Position numbers and translations under genes: made by a program. Source: Turritopsis dohrnii (Eukaryota > Cnidaria > Hydrozoa > Anthoathecata > Oceaniidae). Taken from it: a stretch of 64,000 nt of DNA. Each line of letters begins with the position of its first letter. Position 1 is the first letter of the stretch. The DNA is taken from assembly GCA_027922465.2 (NCBI GenBank), contig BQMF02000174.1, positions 310,001-374,000 of the forward strand. The letters run 5' to 3'. Of the stretch, positions 22,514 to 34,721 are shown in pieces. The notes beneath the pieces are model-generated. The model had not been told where the DNA came from, did not search any database, and saw nothing but the letters and a program-made list of their open reading frames with translations.

Positions 22514-22772
22514 GTATGTCTATTATTTATTATCTGGTGTGTATGTTTCAAATAAATTCAAATAAAGTATTTTTCTAATTTTTCTAAACTTTTCTAAACT
22601 TAAATTTATTTGGTAACCAATAAAATTATTAGACTTGAAGATAGACACTTTTGCTTCAGTTAAATTTAGAGATAAAAAATGCTTTCGGTAATGAATCCTT
22701 TCCTGTTTCATTTTGTTTAATTTTTTTGAAGTTGTATGTAATTTGCTTATATTCTTATGTGTACCCTATCCT

Positions 22773-23377
22773 GCAGCCTTTCTAATTCGGATTCGTTTAC
22801 CTCGGAAAAAATTGCCGACGCAAAACACGTAAAATCCATTATACATCGGCAAAAGTAGAATTTACGTCGGCAATTTGAAATCCTTTCAATTCGCGAAAAG
22901 TAGCAAAACTGTGCCGACCTGGGAAAATGAATGGGTTTTTTTTATATTAATCAATAGTCCACTAAATCTAACTTATTCTGTTTTGAAAATCATGTCTGAA
23001 TATACTATGTAAATTTCCATTGAAATTCTATCAAAGAAATAATCTCAAAGTTTCTTCCTTTCTTTCCAGCGCGCCAATTTTTCCCAATTCGATTTCTAAA
23101 CAGACGATAAGATTGTCTGTCTATAGAGTAGACACAAGTTTCCATACTCTCACGTAAATCACGCTTTATACTCATTCCGTGTAAGTCATACTGCCTAAAA
23201 TAAGATGGAAGACAAGTTGTGGAACGCGAACCCAGAATTGCCCAAAGAAATTATTTAACAGTTTTCAGTTTGGTTAAAAATTATTTACGTTTGCAAAAAT
23301 ATTGCCGATGTAACTTATACGTCGGCATTTACATTGGCATTTGCAGAGAGAATGCCGACACGAATTAGAAAGGCTGC
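22773..23377. mobile_element. Inverted-repeat element within a probable intron
   Basis: The left end gcagcctttctaattcg is the exact reverse complement of the right end cgaattagaaaggctgc. Subterminal sequences share tgccgacg / cgtcggca words in both orientations. About 600 bp, non-coding. Target duplication not clear. Confidence 0.6.
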
Positions 23378-23659
23378 TCTGGTAGCTTATAAATGGAATA
23401 TCATTTCTTAAATATTTTCAGATATGTGGAATAGCCATTCACTTCGGGTTTTTTTTATTGTAGTTCGCCCCTCTGAAGCCCATATTCTGACTGGCCTATG
23501 GGTATTTCGAGGGGAGGGGTTACTTTCCCACTCCAGTTGAAATTCATCACAATTTGGCACCAATTTCTAACTTATCCCTCACCTAGAGCTGTTGACCTCG
23601 AAACAAGGCTTCATATGGGCTAGTAGCAGTACCACTGCGGACATAGCCAGTAGAATTTG

Positions 23660-23730
23660 TGTTTGAGTCCAAAGGGGGACTCGAACCCCAAGCCTCTGGT
23701 GTGCCAGCCAAACACATTACCGTTGCTGCT
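23660..23730 (-). repeat. tRNA-derived SINE-like fragment
   Basis: On the minus strand: ggcacaccagaggcttgggg followed by ttcgagtcccc, an anticodon-arm-like palindrome ctgg...ccag and a B box GGTTCGAGTCC. No convincing A box or acceptor stem, so a SINE or tRNA relic. Confidence 0.4.
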
Positions 23731-23762
23731 TTTGAATTCATTTTCATGTTTTTTATTTGCAG

Positions 23763-23873
23763 AAAAATGACCTGAGAAAGAAGCTGATGTTGTCAAAATT
23801 AATTCAACCAAAACTGAACAAAAACAATTGCTCGATGCCTCGTTCTTCTCTTGTGTACCACATATTATCTAAG
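23763..23873 (+). CDS. Probable exon following 22388-22513, same unidentified gene
   Basis: Thirty-seven codons in phase 0 after tttttatttgcag, ending at a GTATAT donor. It reads KNDLRKKLMLSKLIQPKLNK then NNCSMPRSSLVYHILSK. If not spliced at the end, the frame stops five codons later (VYLLK), so it could be the last coding exon. A basic, amphipathic tail after a membrane segment would fit a small membrane protein. No family recognised. Confidence 0.35.
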
Positions 23874-24674
23874 GTATATCTCCTTAAATAGAATTGCCTT
23901 CTTCCTGTACATTTTTTATTTGAACCACTGTTCATTGTCAGTGCTAAAGTATAAATATTTTGGCAGTAGCAATTACAATTTTATAAAAATCTTTTTATTT
24001 CATATACCAGTTTATTTATTTTTTGTGTTATGATTTCTATTCCCTGTAAAGTAGATGTGAGTCGATTTTATTTTTTGTAAGTAAATTTTAAGTAAAGTAT
24101 GTATTACACAGATGTTTGTTTTTCTAATTTGTTTGAATGTAACGCAACATCAATTTTAATAAAAATCTGTTTTGTACTTCTGTTTTTCTTTCACTTTCTA
24201 ATAAAATCAAACTTTTGTTTGAATTACTCATCATTTTTCAATTGCTTTTGAAAATGAAAACAAATCAACATCATGGTTATCATATCATTACTGAAGGGCT
24301 TTCAAGGTTAGTCAGATAAGACTAGTTAAAATCAACGTACCAGATGTGGAAGCAAATAACTTTCATTTTTGTCATTTTGTTATTCTTTTTGCTGCTAACA
24401 AGAAAAGGTAAGAATTTCATCTTAGTTTGTTCACACTCTCTTTCTCCTTTTTCCTCTGGCAGCAAAAGTGTACATGAAAGGTGAATTTACTTGACTCTTA
24501 CCTGACAAATTATATTGACAATAACCAACAAATTGCCATTTCTTTTAGCATTGGAAAACACATTATTAAAATATTGATTTCCTTATACTTTTTGATTCAG
24601 TAATCAGTAATCAATGTGCAATAAAAGCTATCACTTTCTTTTTTTGCCCCAAAAGAACCAAAATAGTCATCTAA

Positions 24675-25323
24675 AGCCGATGATACACGAGTCGATTAGT
24701 GGCTTTCGACTGAGTCGTACTTATGTTGTGCATATTAAAAAGGTGATACACGCAAGCGATTTTTTCTTTCTACATCATGTATTCAGACAGTGAAGAAGAG
24801 GTTGCAGCTGCTGCTATTATCATTGTGGCTTGCCAAGAAAAAAAGAAACGTAAAAATAAAGTATGGACAAAATCTTGGCTGAAGAAAAGAAAGCACTTTG
24901 GGGTTTACAACACACTTCTGTGTGAATTTCGACTGGAAGAGGAAGGTGACTATTTTAACTTTTTGAGGATGGTCCCTTGTGAGATCAATGCTTTGTTGCG
25001 TCGTGTTGAAGTGGCTCACACAAAGCAAAATACGGTCATGCGCGATTCCATCCCACCCTACCTTAATGTTTGTTAAGATTTTTATAAACATATCATTTTA
25101 ATCTAGAAGTTTTCATGTGCACATTTTCTGTTAAAAAAAAGAAGCTTTTTGATTGGTTTAAAAAGCTGCGATTAATTGCAGAATTCCAACAGGTTTGATT
25201 TTTTTTTAGTCGAAAGCAACTTGTAGAATCATGCTCACAACATACGATTTGTTCATGATACATGCAGCGATTTGTAGAATTCTACAAATCGAAAGCAACT
25301 AATCGACTTGTGTATCATCGGCT
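24675..25323. mobile_element. Non-autonomous PIF/Harbinger element in intron 1 of Pmp-like copy 1
   Basis: The ends AGCCGATGATACACGAGTCG and the matching reverse complement AGCCGATGATACACAAGTCG extend to ~35-bp terminal inverted repeats. TAA duplications flank them (24672-24674 and 25324-25326). The 649 bp keep the first part of a transposase gene. Paired words gtagaattctac and tttcgactaa lie near the ends. Confidence 0.85.
24777..25076 (+). pseudogene. Truncated Harbinger transposase, N-terminal 99 residues
   Basis: Starts ATG after the left inverted repeat: MYSDSEEEVAAAAIII, a basic run (KKKRKNKVWTKSWLKKRKHF), then LLCEFRLEEEGDYFNFLRM and KQNTVMRDSIPP before a stop. This is the conserved lead-in of PIF/Harbinger (HARBI1-type) transposases: W-x2-x-W-L-x2-R, EL-x-LE-x2-x-x-Y-x-NFLRM, and K-x-x-T-x-MR-x-x-I. 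The DDE nuclease domain is absent, so the element depends on a transposase made elsewhere. Confidence 0.75.
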
Positions 25324-28300
25324 TAAGCTCATTCCAAACAGTACATTGTTTCCTTTTCCAACCTGTTTATAATTGCTTCCTTTAATTCCATCTTCAAGTC
25401 TCTTCTAAATAAGTTGTACTAGAAACACTAACCCAAGTGATACCAGAAACCCAGGATATCAGTAAAACACAAGTTTTACCGGAAATACAAGACATTATTA
25501 TCGATGATTCAGTGATTTTATGTATCATCAATGTCTCTCATAAACATTTTTTGACATAATGGTTATCATTCTCCCTTACCCATTTACTTCAGACCTCATG
25601 GAAAGCTACAAAGTCTGAATAAGATTTTTTTACAGCAATTTTACTGTTTCACCCACCCTTTAATTTTGCACATCTAAGTGCGTAAAAATTAATGGAATTA
25701 AGGTATATTGAAATATGCTGCTACTATATATATTTAGTTCTCCTCCTTGTTCTTGCCCAAACTACCAGCAGAAAGATCCAAAATTCTGGCTGGTAACTTT
25801 GCAGATATGGTATACTGATTGAGTTTTGCTTTGTTTTTCTTTACCCTTAGATTGTCATATAATTGTCATATCAGCTTACAATGGTACTGATGCTTTAGAC
25901 TGTGGTGATGTCTTTGCACCTTGTGGTTCCTTTGGGTATGCAACTACGCTAGTCAATTCTGGTGATATCATCAAGTTTGATAACGTCAACAGTAATGAGC
26001 CTTACTTTATTAATGATTTAACTTTAAATAAATCAGTGGCTCTCAATGCTGTTTGCAGAAGTCGAAATCCTCCTGTGGTTTATGTTCAAGGCTCAGTAAA
26101 AGTGACAAATCCAGCTGACAGTTTTAACATTTCATATATAAAGTTTGTAAGCATCAAAGAAAATTTGTTTACAATCGATAGTTTTCCTGTAACTATAGAA
26201 TGCTGTTCATTCTATAATTTCACAAAAAATGTTTTCCAAGCTGCCACATTTGACAAACCTGTAAACCTTCATGTCAAAAATTCGACATTTGATGAATCAG
26301 CGATTTTTCTGATGACAATTTCTGGAAGCTTAGTATTTGAAAGATCCTTTTTCAGTGGTGATATACTTGTAGCAAATCAGTTCTTGAAAATACCCTGCAT
26401 GCAAACAGTTAGCGTTGTTGTGATAGATTGTATTTTCAGTAATTTGCTCTCTTTTGTTTTGAAAGGATGCTTGGATGTGACAGTTCAGTCTTCAAGATTT
26501 CTCAACATTCCACCAGAAAAACTGTATTTTTCAAGATTACAATCATTGAAGATTCAGTCTTCAACTTTTTTGCAGACATCAATAAGTATTTCAAATTCAG
26601 GAACAATAAAAATTGAAAAGTCAAGCTTCTCTAATAACACGGTTCCTTACAAAGGTGGTTCGTTGTATCTTGGCAGAAATCAATATGTACACATATCAGA
26701 TTGTCATTTTTACAATAACTCAGCGAACTATGGTGGTGCTATATTTTCTAATGGACCATTATATATAGCATTTTCAAACTTCACTTACAATCATGCCTTC
26801 TATTCAGGTGGTGCAATCTACTTCATGAACAATACCATAGAGGAGATTTTAGTTTTGTCGGGAATCTTTATGAAAAGTACTTCCAGATCAACTGGAAGCT
26901 TTGTAACTGTACTTGGAGATATAGAAGTTCTTGACAGTTTCCTTACTCTTGATTCAGTAAGGAATAACAGTCCTGATGTTAATGTTCTAAATTTTCAAAA
27001 TCCTGCTCACATTTTCTCTGCCACCAGACTAACAATCAATTGTCCTGTTGGCTATAATGTTCTTTATGCATTGGCTAAATTCAATAAATATTCTTCTATA
27101 ACATCCGTAGACTGTCAAAGGTGTGACAAAGGAAGTTACAGCCTTGAAAGAGGTTCATTCAAGATACGCTCTAGTGTTCCCATGCAAACTGATTTGAAGG
27201 TCCAAGATGCTAAATGTTATCCATGTCCTGCAGGTGGAAATTGTGCAAACAACATAATCAGCCGAGACAACTTTTGGGGTTACAGAAAATTAATGCATGA
27301 ATTGAAGGTTTTTACCTTGTCCAGCATCATACTGTTGCAGTTCAAAATCAAACAAATGTAAATTTCATAATACATGCAACTATTTTCGTGAGGGACCGCT
27401 ATGTGGTAGCATGTCAGAAGGGTTATGTTTTAAATTATTTTGGACAGAACTGTATGAAAGATAATGGTTGTGCTATATCATTGTTTTGGATAGTTGCTGT
27501 CTTCTATGCCATTCTGTACACTGCCATGGTTGCATATTTTCAAGAAATATCTGCTTTTATCAAAACACTGTTTCTAAACTGTTTTTCATTTCTGAATGTT
27601 AACCACTTTCATTCTTGCAAAGAAAACAGGTGGCATTCACATCAGTAGTGATGATATCCAACCTACAAATTATGACTTGGACTCGGAGCCTATGATATAT
27701 CACAGAGTTGTTTCCCACTCAAATGCAGACCAAGATCATAAGTCTTCCATTGGTGGAGTAAGAGTTAGTTTTGTTCTTCTTTTATCAAGTGGAATTTCTA
27801 TTACAAGTCAGTTCTGTTGATAAAATAAACATTGGATTGTTGCACAACCTTCTAAGAAATAATTTCAGCAACTTTCAACTTTCATATTCACAGCAAACTT
27901 TTCCAAACTTTGTCCACTGAAACACTTGACTGCTTCAACGAAGGAAGTTGTCACATTGGGGTTAATCATCATGATGCTTTTGCATTCTTTTCATCTATTT
28001 TACTGTAATCAAAGTCATCATGTTATGGACTAACAAATAAAGAAAGTCAAACAGAGTCGAACCACTATGGTACCCTTAAAAATAAACTAACCTCATATCA
28101 ATTACGAATAAAAGTGTGTTTTATACAGCTGATTTTGCTTAATTATACTGCAATATCAAGTGCTTCCTTTCGACTTCTTAATTGTGTTCAGATAGGGGAC
28201 AAGTCCGTCCTTTACACTGATGGAGCTGTTACTTGCTACACACCTATTGCAGTATGTCACTATCGTGTTTGTGACTTGTATGGATCGTACCATTTGCTCT

Positions 28301-28945
28301 TGTTCTACATCTGTCCACAATCATGCTAAGAGAAGGTGAAATCAATGTACAACAGTTCTGCACCTGTTTGGTATTTTCACCTCTTTGTTTAATTTTGGTA
28401 TGTAAAGATGAAATAGTTCAAAGAGGTCCTGATGATGATGAAAACTTTGTTTGTCACGAAAGTGAAGTTGTTCTTGATAATTTGCAAGGTCCTTATCGCT
28501 TCTAGGTTACCACACTGGATCATGCAGCAATCACCACTGGGAATTGGTTATCATCATTCGACGTTTAATAGTAGTCGGCAGTTTCGACATTTTTCATTAA
28601 TCCAATACAAAAGTTATTTGTTATATTTCCAATATTGATTGTTTTCTGGTTGCACAGTGCACATGTTTTACCATATCAAACAAAATGGATCAATTCACTT
28701 GGAGCTGATTGTTTTATCACTACTACTGTTCTTTAATGGAACTAATATGTTTTGGTCGTTTGATTATATGATGGACTTGTCTGGCTTTACCAGGGATTGA
28801 ATTGATCGGGAGGATTTTTGCATCATGGTTAGAGGATATTGTGTTGTCCATTCCAATTATTATGTTTCTTTTGATTTTAGTGTTTATGCTTTTTAAAGGA
28901 TTCATAACGTTTTTTGTTTTCTTGTTTCGTAAAAAAAGAGACTGA

Positions 28946-29959
28946 AGTTGTGTACACCCCTTCTCTGTGGCAGCCTGGAATGTTTCGTAATAAATAAGTG
29001 TGTAATATTGACAGACTTACGTGCACAAGTATACGTTTCTCTTTTTAACTCATAAGGCCTCCAATGGAGACGAAATTCCTGCTATCTTGTCATTTTGATA
29101 TCCTATTTCCTATGTTTATCCTGTGAATGTTTCTTTTGTGTTTTTTAAGAATTTAAGGACTGCTGTTGTTTTTATACATGCATGTTTGTTTTTAAAAGAT
29201 GTTTACTTTGTTGGTAGGAATACTTGTTTGCTAAGGTTGACCACAGCATTCTTCTTTCATTGATTTATTTTTCAATTGGAAACTAAAGTGTGTCTCTAAA
29301 ATGTATAGTATGTACTCATATTTTGTTTTTATTTCCCAATACTGCCTTTATGAACGTTTCGAGTGTGAAGTTATTGACATTCATTTAATTTGAGTTCATG
29401 ATCCTACTAATGTATATAAAATTTTAAAGAGAAACTTTAATGGCTTGAATGTTGAACTTTTAAAATGTCGAATGTGATGTTTTTAAGCGACAGACAGAAT
29501 TGGTATGTGAATTTAATTTTTGTTGTTGTTGCTTGTATTAGAGTTCTGTAGGGAACCTTCTTTATTGACCACATGAAAGTGCAATTATGACTTATTGCTT
29601 ATATTTTTGGTTACCTGTATATAAGTATAGTAATCCCATGATTTTTTTGTTATTAGGTTTAATAATAATAGTAGATGAATAAATAAAAACACTTCTTTTC
29701 CAGTTTTATTATTGAAATTTATGTTGCCTACATTATCTTAAATGGATCTGCCACAGTTAGACATTTATTTCCTTTTTCATGTGATTATGCTTCTTTTACT
29801 TAGAAATTTCTTCTTCAATGATCTATTTGCTTGTATATTCTTCCATGATCACATAAAGAATCCTGCATATTTATGTGCACAAGAAAACAGCATTGCTACT
29901 TATAATCTTTTCCTAATTATGATTAAATCTTATGAAATTTTTTCTTGTCATATTTTTAG
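28946..29959. other. Intergenic; 5' end of the next gene expected here
   Basis: No confident exon. Since the C2H2 gene starts in phase 0 at 29960, its first coding exon should lie here, but no ATG with a convincing donor was identified. Confidence 0.4.
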
Positions 29960-31992
29960 GATTTCTATCCAGTTTATCAAAAGTTTTCTGTGGAAGTACC
30001 GCCTAAATGCCCTTTCAAAATTGATCGAAATCTATTTCAAGATATTGAACTGAAAAAAATCAAATTACCATCATCAAACTGGAAATGTGATTACTGTGGT
30101 AAACAGTTTTATACAGAAGAATATTTCATGCCCAATATGGAACGAAAACACAATGAAAATTATGTACAGGTAGATGTCTTGTAAGTTCCATAGGAGTTGT
30201 ACACGTTGCTTTTAAAAAATGACCATTTTTTAGTAGTAGTGTTGCTTAATTCGTTGCTAAGCATAAATTGAAAATATGTATATGCCTCGTTTTGAAAACC
30301 TTTGTGTACCTTTTAGTTGTTTAATTAAGGCATCTAAGTATAAAAGTCTGGAACATTCAACTCTTCACATGGAGCACACAGCCTAGTACTACAACTTACA
30401 GTAGTGTAACAACCTAGTGTATTAATTTTAAAAGCTGTGCTGTAGGTATGCAAGTGCTGCATCATTTCCGAATTTCATGTTGCTAATTTTTCTCTAACAT
30501 TTTGGTACTGTTGCTTAACTTTTTGAGAAAATTTACTAGAGTTTCTTATAAACAACGTGTTGCTTACATAAAAAAAACTGTATTAGGTTTCGACGAAAGC
30601 TTGAATCCATGTCTGTGGAATGTGGAAGTTATAATGAAAATGATATTGTATGACCATGAGTTAGAATTGATTTTGATACCCAACAAAATGCAGTAAGGAT
30701 ATAAAAGTGATAAGTGATAAAATAAAAAAATCAACAGACAATTTGAAGTGTACTGTGTCTATGTTTGTACTATGTATGTTTCATTTTTTGAAATTTATTT
30801 GTTGACACCAGAAATCATGTCTATTTTATCATTTTTGTTTAGAACCGAGAAACAGTGTGTTTGGATAAATACTGTGACATATTTCGTTGTGACTTGCATG
30901 AAAAATATCCTGTCATTCCCTCTGATTTTGGGGCATGTGTTGTCAAAGACGTTAGAAAACTGCAAAGAAAATGCGAGGTAAGGGCATTTCATTTTCAAGA
31001 AATTAATGAAATCAATCAGAATCGCTTTTACTATGTACTTGTCAAATGAAACTTCATCCTTCTACACATGGTCCGAGGATTCATCAGTGCCTTTATTAAT
31101 AGAACACACAACTTAAAAATGTTAGGTAAAAGGAGTGGGTGGGGGAAGAATAAAAAACAGATGAAAAAGAACGGAAAGTAAGTGACGTGGAAACCTAGCA
31201 AGATGCTCAACTATTGAACTAAGCGTTTGAATTCAATTTAGCATCAGATCACTGCTTAAAATTTCCTAAAAATCTGGGGAAACATTCCCATGTTTAACAC
31301 TCTGAAATTGTTTGTTTTTAGCAATAGTTTTTTCGCCAGCCAACAACAAACTTTTCATGGATGATGTCGCTTTTCATCTGATTGTTGTTTTAACTTTATT
31401 ATTATAGAAACTCATGAATCTTTGTTTACCGTCACTGATGCGACACCATGTTTATGGTAAATGATTCTTCACCAGTATACTTCCCATTATTTCAATGTAA
31501 GATATCGTGAAGAAAAAAATCTGGTTTTGTTACATCTATTCAATGTGATGTTTTTAGATGCAATTACAGAATCTCTTTGTGCAACATTGACATGTGAAAG
31601 ATTTTATGAGCCCTTCGAAGATGTAATATACATTTTATTTCTTTAACAACTCCACATAAAGGAACTACTGTTCAAAACTGTTCAAGCAGATCTTACAATC
31701 ACAACCTTCTAGAAAGTCGCCTAAAGAAACAAACAGGAAACTGGAAATTTCTTATGAATTGTTTTTCTTTTTCTGCAATAAACTTTTCACTTTGCATTCT
31801 TTGACAGCTTATCTAATAATGACGAGGAATTGTGAAAACTTTTGCTACCTCTATCAAAGATTTTTCTCTATGTTTTTCTTTCAGATTTCTGTTGTTACAG
31901 TTCTGAAGTGGTTTTTGCTGTCATTGATAACTTGCTCAGTACTGATGTATTGCTGTTCTTTCCTCTGTGAATGCTGGTATGCATCAACGTAG
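29960..31992 (+). CDS. C2H2 zinc-finger protein with C-terminal membrane anchor (5' exon not found)
   Basis: Five exons join in frame: 29960-30169, 30843-30977, 31408-31456, 31558-31622 and 31885-31992 (stop included), all GT-AG. The first holds one C2H2 finger (WKCDYCGKQFYTEEYF ... MERKH). The second has CLDKYCDIFRCDLH, Cys-rich. The fourth has LCATLTCERFYEPFED. The last has one transmembrane segment (VLKWFLLSLITCSVLMYCC) and ends CECWYAST. One finger, then a CLxxxCDxxxCD motif and a C-terminal anchor is a layout I know from a conserved, uncharacterised eukaryotic family also present in plants; that link is from memory. The N-terminal exon is missing from my model. A coding-like tail at 32490-32590 (AERLQYATMSPIS...) is unassigned. 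Confidence 0.6.
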
Positions 31993-33830
31993 TATTTTAT
32001 GTTTCTTTTCAATCAACTGAAGTGATTCTCCCGTAGCAAATAGTGTAGATTTGACTTCGTGAGAGATTTATTTTTCATAATTTTTATCTAGCACAGAATG
32101 CTGATCACACGTGTTTCTGGACGTGTTTCGATACCATCTGACCAGCATTTTTCAAAAACGACTTAATTTCTTTTCATTCACCATGAGTACAATAGCACTC
32201 ATAACGTTTAACACAAAATAACGTTTTTATCATTTGAATAGGTGAAGTGAATGAAGATGAAGTTCTCCTAACTTATTTCTTTCTGAAAGGAAAACCTATC
32301 TGTATTTTTTGCAGTGAGGATCGTGAATTTCATGAATATCGACGAATTGTTGTAGACGAGGATCGTTATGGATACTCTGTGGTGCGTTCGAATCGATACA
32401 GCTCTTCGTCACACCTTCGGCGGAGATAATGGAGTCGAATGAAGTTGAAAAACTGATGAAAAGTTCACAGTGTCCATTCATCATACGCGATTGTTCCTAA
32501 CGATAATCTTGATAATGCTGAAAGATTACAATATGCAACTATGTCACCAATATCGAAGAAGGATGTGGTTATTCCATTAAAGAAGGCCTTCAGTTAATGC
32601 ATAACTCTTACTCAAATTGTTTGTAAGAATCCCCAATTTTGGTACAATATCACCATGAATTTCTACATAGTTGATATCAGCTCACACAATGCATGTAGAT
32701 CAACTGTGGCTGTATAACATGTTGACCTTATGTAACTATAAGGCTGTTTATTGTGGAAATGCAGGTGTAGAAAATCATTCGAAAATGAAAATAAAAGATG
32801 GTTGAACTTAACTGATGTAAATAAGAAGAGAGATTCAGGTCATTGCCGTTAAAGATTTGATAAATCGAAAGTGCAGTGTCGAAACTGGAGTCATGTTAGA
32901 TTGTGTCATTTTATGAAAAGCTGCGAATCACAATGGCGCACGAGAAAATGAACATTGACTAAAAAATACGTACTGATTAGATCCAGCTATACTTATTGAT
33001 TTTGATATTTATTGTTTCCATTTCCTAGTTCCAATTTCAAATTCTTTGCAATATGTTTAAGATTATGTTTTCTGGAGGGTTTAAGAGAGTAAAAGCCTTA
33101 AAGTAAACATCCCAGATGTGTTTAATTTTATTGCCTTGTTAGTTTTCCCTGACAATTTCTTTTAATTGGTATTAACAATTTAATAGTTCATCTAAATTGT
33201 CAAAATTCCAGAAGATTCGTTTGGTCCTCTCTACCCAACTTTTAGTAATAATTCTTGGAAATATTTGGAATAATTGGAAAAATTTGTCTCGAATTTCTGT
33301 TTAAACATCGTGTTATGGTTAAGCCAACAAGTATCGCCTCGTTTTAAAGATTTTAATTATCCCACTGCGCAATGGAAATAATAAGTAAATATTACTAATG
33401 TGATAAGAAATGTAATTTAGTGAAACAATAGCATGTACAGAATCGAAACTTGATCGGAACTTGATAGCAAGGCATTAACACGTTTTAACAGAAATTCGAG
33501 GTAACTATATTCGTCGCATACATCTAGAAAATTTACTTGCGAACTTTTGCTGGCCGCCCTGTTTGACCGTTTGTTTTTGTAAATATCTACTACTGTATGA
33601 ATATTTATGAACCAGTATTCTACGAAAAAATTTTTATAGGTCTTTAACTTCATTTGTCAACATCTTCTGTTCATATCTTGCCTAAATACCCTGTCCTCCA
33701 CCAAAAAAGAAGCAGAATAGATTATTTTTTGCTGGAAATTTCTATATTTTTTGAAGATTTTATGCCGACCATTTCTGGAAAGCTCTCGGAAATCGCCGAT
33801 GTCCGGCAACTATTTCCACCCGTACAATCA
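31993..33830. other. Largely gene-free; possible orphan exons
   Basis: 32247-32429 (NEDEVLLTYFFLKGKPICIF) and about 32475-32597 (NLDNAERLQYATMSPISKKD then a stop) look coding-like but do not join in frame. They may be remnants of one gene or alternative 3' exons. Nothing else recognised. Confidence 0.3.
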
Positions 33831-34025
33831 ACTACAATCCCGGACAAAAATTGTGGCAAAACTGATGTTTTTCATGAAGAATTCAAATACCCCCTCCCCC
33901 AGCATCAATGTTATGAGTTGTGTCCAGCCAGAAGTTCCAACAAACATTGATAACATTGATGGTGGGGGGGCCTCATGACGTGAATTTCATGCTTATTGCC
34001 GCAATATTTTGTCCGGGATTGTAGT
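33831..34025. mobile_element. Short MITE with 'actacaatcccggac' ends
   Basis: actacaatcccggacaaaaa at the left and its reverse complement (ttttgtccgggattgtagt) at the right enclose about 195 bp of non-coding sequence. No certain target duplication. Confidence 0.6.
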
Positions 34026-34721
34026 TATATGCGATCGTCTGTAACATTAATATTGACGTTCCGTTTCCCTGAACCTCAAAAAAACTATTGAGCCCAATTC
34101 TATTATCGCAGAATATGAGCTTCCATACACTCTTCCCAAGATCCTATGTGCACATCCCGCCCATTACACTTCCGTGTAACTCCGTACCAATATGAAAAGG
34201 AGATGTAGTTCAAGTCCTTTTGCTGCTCTCATGCGAATAGTCTTTCTGCATCAGAAGTTCACTTTGTTGGCAAACATCAGTGTTTTCGGCAAATCGGCTT
34301 CTTTTGCTTGACTTAAATTGAAGTTAACATCGTGGTGGAAAATGTCAATAAATCATGTTCAAATGTTTATCATTATTTTAGATTGATCTAAACAAAGAAC
34401 ATCAAACCGTCAGAGTTGAAAAGTTTAATGAAAAACACAATCTTCAGATTTCAACTTCTGTTTTTTGTTAACATTTTAACATTATCAATTTTTTACTTAA
34501 GTGTTAATCCGTTCATCAGTTGCAGATTTTCCCTTCAAATATCCGATTTCCATTCTCAGTGGGAATTTAAATTTGATTCACATTGATTTCGGTTTCATGT
34601 TGATGATGATGAAAATAATTAATGATCAAATGAATTATCTCAAAATAAGTAAATAAATTAAACTCAATGTATAACTGTTTACGTACAAGAAAGATCTTAC
34701 TAAGTACGACTGAACTTCAAG
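34026..34721. other. Upstream region of Pmp-like copy 2
   Basis: Promoter and 5' UTR of the gene starting at 34722 should lie here; no TATA box or other element stands out. Confidence 0.4.

Larger units (their letters stand above)
24344..28945 (+). pseudogene. Pmp-like beta-helix multipass membrane protein, copy 1 (broken)
   Basis: Exon 1 (24344-24407) encodes a signal peptide (MWKQITFIFVILLFFLLLTR) and ends in phase 1 at GTAAGA. Exon 2 begins at 25851 after ttacccttag and joins in frame (DCHIIVISAYNGTDALDCG). The frame is then open to 27361: a Ser/Asn-rich extracellular region with right-handed beta-helix repeats (GGSLYLG, GGAIFSN, NFTYNHAFYSGGAIYF) resembling the GGAI/FxxN repeats of chlamydial Pmp proteins, then a Cys-rich stalk (CQRCDKGSYS, CYPCPAGGNC). 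A +1 shift near 27290 and another near 27405 break it. The membrane region continues through at least six more shifts. The downstream neighbour 34722-38206 is a tandem paralogue with far fewer breaks. Confidence 0.8.
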
